A stretch of DNA of 64,000 bases from Leifsonia virtsii (lineage in GTDB: Bacteria > Actinomycetota > Actinomycetes > Actinomycetales > Microbacteriaceae): positions 1-64,000 of the forward strand of contig NZ_JAROCB010000002.1 of NCBI RefSeq assembly GCF_030433675.1. Reading direction: 5' to 3'. The notes beneath the pieces were generated by a model. That model was not told the origin of the DNA and ran no database searches. It was given only the letters and a program-made list of their open reading frames with translations. How positions within the stretch are numbered: position 1 is the stretch's first letter; the number at the start of each line of letters is the position of its first letter. Shown here piece by piece: positions 60,648 to 64,000 of the stretch. The translations under genes were made by a program, and so were the position numbers.

Positions 60648-62624
60648 ATGTCCGTCCAGCTCTCCCGTCTCCTGCGCGCCGCGTCGCGCCTGCCGCTCAC
60701 GCTCGTCGTCTCGGCGGCCGGCGCGGGCGCCGCGGTCGCGCAGGTCGTCTCGGCCGGGGAGGTCGAGCTCGCGGGCGCTCCGTTCAGCGTCGTCTCCTGG
60801 CTCATCCTCATCGGCTCGCTCGCCGCCGCCGAGTGGAGGTTCGGGAGCAGGCGCACGCTGACCGTCGCAGCGCTCGCCACCGCGGTCGGGGTCGTGCTGG
60901 GATGGGCGCTGCTGTCCGGGCTCGCGGCGCTGGGCGAGCCGCTGTCCCAGGAGGCCGTCCGGTACCAGGCGTGGACGCCGTCCGTCACGAGCGCCGCGCT
61001 CCTCTTCGCCGTCTCCACCACGCTGCGCCCCGCCGCGCGGAGCAGCATGCGCTGGGTCACCGGGACGGCGGTAGTGGCCATGCTGCTCACCAGCGGCCAC
61101 GCCTCCGACGTGGCGCGGGCCCTCGCGGCGGGCGCCGGTCTCGCAGCCGGCGTCGTCGTGCGGAGGGCGGTGCCGGGGGAGGCGTGGCGCCCCGGCAGCC
61201 GCGGCCGCTGGCGCAGCATCCTGGCGTCCTCGCTCGTCGTCGTCGCGAGCGCGGTCGCCCTGGCGTCGGTGACGCCCAACGCGACCGGCGTGCTCGCCTG
61301 GACGGGTGCGGTGGTCGACCCCGCGTTCGCGCCCCTCGTCGCCGTGCTGCTCGCGGTGGGCGCCGGCCTGATCCTCACCGGTCGGCTCGTCGGCGTGCTG
61401 GTGGGCGGCGGTGCGCTCGTCGTCGTCGCGGTCGCCGCGCTCTCCGGGCTCGTCATCGTCCCGGCGCTCACCGGCGGCATCGACTGGAGCGGGCTAACCG
61501 GCGCCGACGCGGAGTGGCAGCTCGTCGCGCTGCTCGCCGGCGGACTCCCCGCGCTGCTCGTGCTGCTGTTCGCGCTCGGCGCCCGCGCGGCCCTTCGCCG
61601 GCCCGTCCCGCAGCCGACCGTGGAGGACAGGGAGCGGCTGGCCGCGGTGCTCCGTAGGAGCGGCGACGGCACGTTCGCGCACATGGCGACCTGGGCGGGC
61701 AACTCGCTCTGGTTCGATCCGGCCGGCTCCGTGGTCGCCTATCGGGTGCGCGACGGGGTGGCGTTCACCCTTGGCGACCCGGTCGGGCCGCGCCCGGACG
61801 AGGCCGCACGCGCGTTCGCCCGGTTCTGCGAGGGCCGCGGCTGGACTCCGGTGTTCTACAGCGTCCACGACGCGGCCGCCGCGGCGCTGGAGCAGGCGGG
61901 CTGGACGCGCACGGCGGTCGGCACGGAGGCCGTGGTCGACACCGCCGGCTTCACGCTCTCCGGCCGCAAGCGGCAGGACCTCCGCACCGCCGTCAACCGC
62001 GCGGAGCGCGAGGGCATGACCGCGGTCTGGACGACGTACCGCGACTGCGAGCCGGCCGTCCGCGAGCAGATCGACGCCCTCTGCTCCGGATGGGTCGAGG
62101 GCAAGCGCCTGCCCGAGATGGGGTTCACCCTCGGCGGCCTGGCCGAGCTCGACGACCCGGCGGTCCGGTTGATGGTCGCGCTCGGGGCCGACGGCCGCGT
62201 CCACGCCGTCACCAGCTGGCTGCCGCGGCTGCGCGACGGCGCCCTGGTGGGCTGGACGCTGGATGTGATGCGCCGCGACCGCGCCGGCATGCCCGGGGCG
62301 ATGGAGTTCGCCATCGTCTCCGCCATCCGCCGGGCGGCCGAGGAGGGCGTGCCGGTGGTGAGCCTCTCCGGGACACCGCTCGCGGCGCACGAGGGCGCGG
62401 CGACCGGCCGCATCGCGGGCCGGCTGCGGCGGCTGCTCGAGCCGGCGTACGGATTCGCCTCCCTCGAACGGTTCAAGGCTAAATTCGGCGCGACGCCGGA
62501 GCCGCTGTGGATGTGCTTCCCGCAGCCCATGCAGCTCGGCCGGATCGCTCCGGCGCTGCTGCGCGTCTACGTGCCGGACCTGCGGCTGCGCGGGGTCGTC
62601 GGCGCGCTGCGGGCCTCGGCGTGA
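60648..62624 (+). CDS. MprF-like membrane protein with DUF2156 lysyltransferase-type domain
   Basis: A 658-residue protein. About eight to ten hydrophobic segments fill residues 15-330. The cytoplasmic C-terminal domain is DUF2156 (GNAT-like), as in phosphatidylglycerol aminoacyltransferases: LWFDPAGSVVAYRVRDGVAF, FTLGDPVGP, SGRKRQDLRTAVNRAEREGM, then SLSGTPLAAHEG and LEPAYGFASLERFKAKFG. MprF enzymes add lysine to phosphatidylglycerol and reduce binding of cationic peptides. The adjacent NarL-type two-component system could respond to envelope stress. It is coupled to a lipoprotein gene by GTGA. Confidence 0.88.
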   Translation: MSVQLSRLLRAASRLPLTLVVSAAGAGAAVAQVVSAGEVELAGAPFSVVSWLILIGSLAAAEWRFGSRRTLTVAALATAVGVVLGWALLSGLAALGEPLSQEAVRYQAWTPSVTSAALLFAVSTTLRPAARSSMRWVTGTAVVAMLLTSGHASDVARALAAGAGLAAGVVVRRAVPGEAWRPGSRGRWRSILASSLVVVASAVALASVTPNATGVLAWTGAVVDPAFAPLVAVLLAVGAGLILTGRLVGVLVGGGALVVVAVAALSGLVIVPALTGGIDWSGLTGADAEWQLVALLAGGLPALLVLLFALGARAALRRPVPQPTVEDRERLAAVLRRSGDGTFAHMATWAGNSLWFDPAGSVVAYRVRDGVAFTLGDPVGPRPDEAARAFARFCEGRGWTPVFYSVHDAAAAALEQAGWTRTAVGTEAVVDTAGFTLSGRKRQDLRTAVNRAEREGMTAVWTTYRDCEPAVREQIDALCSGWVEGKRLPEMGFTLGGLAELDDPAVRLMVALGADGRVHAVTSWLPRLRDGALVGWTLDVMRRDRAGMPGAMEFAIVSAIRRAAEEGVPVVSLSGTPLAAHEGAATGRIAGRLRRLLEPAYGFASLERFKAKFGATPEPLWMCFPQPMQLGRIAPALLRVYVPDLRLRGVVGALRASA

Positions 62625-63166
62625 CAGGGGCCCGGCCGGTGCGTCGGCGTCGGCCGCTCGTGGCTCTCGCTGCAGGCATCGCGCTCCTGGCCCTGCTGTC
62701 CGGCTGCAGCCTCGCGCTGCCTCGGCCGAACGCGCGTGCCGACGACCGTTCCGGCCTCCCGTCGCTGTCGGTCCGCGGGCACAGGATCGAGCCGTTCGAG
62801 GTCGTCTACCGCGTCGGCGACAAGACGCGCCGTCCGGCCCGCGAGCACGCCGAGCCGCCCACCATCGAGCTGCGGCAGACGCACCGCCTGCGGATGCGCG
62901 TCGTGAGCGGCTACCCGGCAGAGGATCTGCGGGTGGGCACCTTCTCGAGTGCCGACGCCCGCGGCGAGCCGGTCGACGGCGGCGACCAGTTCGACTGCCT
63001 CGGCGGCACCGGGTGCATGATCGAGACGCGCGCCGGCAGCGTCCACGTCAGCGTGCCGATCACGCCGTCGGTGCGGCTCGTGATCGTGCGCGAGAGGTTC
63101 GAGCTGTCCCGCGGCGCGACACTGGAGGTGGTGTGGCGCTTCCGGACCGCGGCGGCGGGGGACTGA
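62621..63166 (+). CDS. Lipoprotein of unknown function
   Basis: A 181-residue protein starting at GTG 62621, overlapping the stop of the MprF-like gene. A basic N terminus and hydrophobic stretch end in the lipobox LLALLSGCSLAL, so it is a diacylglyceryl-anchored exported lipoprotein. The mature part is beta-rich and polar with two cysteines (QFDCLGGTGCMIE) that may form a disulfide. No family recognised. Coupling suggests a role with the membrane enzyme. Confidence 0.8.
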   Translation: MTGARPVRRRRPLVALAAGIALLALLSGCSLALPRPNARADDRSGLPSLSVRGHRIEPFEVVYRVGDKTRRPAREHAEPPTIELRQTHRLRMRVVSGYPAEDLRVGTFSSADARGEPVDGGDQFDCLGGTGCMIETRAGSVHVSVPITPSVRLVIVRERFELSRGATLEVVWRFRTAAAGD

Positions 63167-63225
63167 CTCACGGCGAGAAGGCGGGGCGGCCACCCCTGAT
63201 AACTTTACCAACAGTGTGAGCCGTT

Positions 63226-63237
63226 GATAAACTTATC
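63226..63237. promoter_or_regulatory. Palindrome at the start of the ATPase gene
   Basis: GATAA-AC-TTATC is a perfect 5+2+5 palindrome two bases before the GTG at 63240; a related GATAACTTTA lies at 63198. TAAACT inside it may be the -10 of a leaderless transcript, so a repressor binding here would cover the promoter. Confidence 0.5.
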
Positions 63238-63239
63238 GC

Positions 63240-64000
63240 GTGCGAAACGGCCCCAACAACCCCTTCAATCCCGGCTCCGATTCCATCCCGGAGGTCTGGG
63301 CGGGGCGGATAGAACAGTTGAGCGACTGGCGGGATGTCGTCCGTCCGCGCAGGGTGGCGGGGCTCCCCGAGCGGGGACGGACGATCCTGGGCGAGCCCGG
63401 CCTCGGCAAGTCGGCGCTCGTGCGACGCATCGCGCAGGACGCGCGCAGCAGGGGGGACTGGGTGACGCCGCAGCTGCGCATCCCGTCCGGTGCCGACCCA
63501 CTGAAGCTGGTGGCGGCCGCCGTGCTCGAGCTCGCTGCGAGTGCCGGTCTCCCGTCGTCTCGCGAACGGCGCATCCGGCAGGCCATCGAGCGGGTCCAGG
63601 CCGTCGCCGTGTCGGGCATCTCCCTGACCCTCCGTGCCTCGGACGGACCCGAGCCGTATACCGCGTTGACGGAGCTGCTCGTCGAAGTCGGTCGCGCCGC
63701 CATCCACCGCGGCGATGTTCTGGCCCTCATCCACATCGACGAGGTGCAGAACATCACGGACGAGAAGTCCCTCTCGCAACTGCTCATCGCCCTGGGCGAT
63801 GCGCTGACCTACGAGGTCGACGTCGCCGTCCCCGGCGGAGAGTTCGTCAGCAGGACACTGCCGATCGCGGTCTATCTCACCGGGCTGCCGGATTTCGAAG
63901 ACATGGCCGGCGCCCGAAAGGGAGCCACCTTCGCGCGTCGCTTCAAGACCACGACCCTCGCGCCGCTCGCCGACGACGATCTGGCCGAGGCACTGCAGCC
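63240..64000 (+). CDS. P-loop ATPase, 5' part (cut by window end)
   Basis: An open frame from GTG 63240 runs without stop to the window end (253 codons visible). It has a Walker A in TILGEPGLGKSALVRRIAQ, a Walker B in VLALIHIDEVQNI and a sensor-like YLTGLPDFEDM, followed by FARRFKTTTLAPLADDDLAE (arginine finger region). This is an AAA-type ATPase of the archaeal-ATPase/Orc-like group. The leading RNGPNNPFNPGSDSIPEVWA is a typical start for this actinobacterial group. Function cannot be assigned without the C terminus. Confidence 0.8.
   Translation, partial: MRNGPNNPFNPGSDSIPEVWAGRIEQLSDWRDVVRPRRVAGLPERGRTILGEPGLGKSALVRRIAQDARSRGDWVTPQLRIPSGADPLKLVAAAVLELAASAGLPSSRERRIRQAIERVQAVAVSGISLTLRASDGPEPYTALTELLVEVGRAAIHRGDVLALIHIDEVQNITDEKSLSQLLIALGDALTYEVDVAVPGGEFVSRTLPIAVYLTGLPDFEDMAGARKGATFARRFKTTTLAPLADDDLAEALQ

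Overview
The window looks like chromosome from a high-GC actinobacterium, probably a Microbacteriaceae-type organism. This rests on dense GC-rich coding, several leaderless promoters (a TANNNT box 6-7 bases before ATG), a cell-wall protein with an LAFTG-type sorting signal, and family content (CtpE-like ATPase, NarL-type two-component pairs, DUF1023 hydrolase, [3Fe-4S] P450 ferredoxin). No species call is possible from sequence alone.

Left half (1 to about 34.6 kb) reads as acquired DNA. By eye it is less GC-rich than the rest and carries broken genes, insertion sequences and tRNA-like attachment sequences. From the left: a frameshifted ArdC-type antirestriction gene, a truncated class III aminotransferase, an HtaA-domain protein, then a minus-strand operon (zinc alcohol dehydrogenase, aldehyde dehydrogenase, alanine dehydrogenase). 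Plus-strand genes follow: a class I amidotransferase, an APC permease, and a run of glutamine-synthetase-like ligase, SDR, gamma-glutamyl hydrolase, cytochrome P450, [3Fe-4S] ferredoxin, ferredoxin reductase, aldehyde dehydrogenase and diflavin reductase. A GAF/PucR regulator faces this run. Beyond it lie a nonsense-mutated HxlR regulator, two free-standing PAS proteins, a doubly frameshifted metallo-beta-lactamase-fold gene, and PEP synthase with its regulatory kinase/phosphorylase. Together the genes suggest capture of an amine by gamma-glutamylation, oxidation by P450 and dehydrogenases, release of glutamate, nitrogen recovery through alanine/pyruvate, and gluconeogenesis from pyruvate. A 17-bp palindrome (TGTGC-N5-GCACA type) lies upstream of five of these transcription units and may define one regulon.

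From 26.3 to 28.7 kb two different IS481-type elements sit head to tail, separated and flanked by three copies of one 15-bp sequence. At 29.06-29.12 kb lies the 3' half of a tRNA-Ser(GCT), and at 34.62 kb a degenerate copy of the same 3' end. Between them is a 5.5-kb islet with an integrase remnant, three proteins with HEPN-like RNxxxH or similar motifs, two small membrane/hypothetical genes, and a proteasome-fold Ntn hydrolase translationally coupled to a 64-residue basic peptide. This islet is the best candidate for an undescribed system.

Right half (34.8-64 kb) looks like host chromosome: CtpE-like P-type ATPase with an extra C-terminal membrane domain, DUF1023 hydrolase, nucleotidyltransferase, MFS pump with divergent TetR and three operator half-site pairs, RbsD/FucU-like protein, SDR and alpha/beta hydrolase. 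A metal module follows: ArsR, two CDF-type transporters, and a yybP-ykoY (Mn) riboswitch ahead of a Ca/cation antiporter. Then come a LuxR-type regulator, a 1,683-residue DUF11-repeat surface protein, SDR plus MarR, a membrane esterase, a NarL-type sensor/regulator pair, a DUF2156 (MprF-like) membrane protein, a lipoprotein and the start of a P-loop ATPase cut by the window end.
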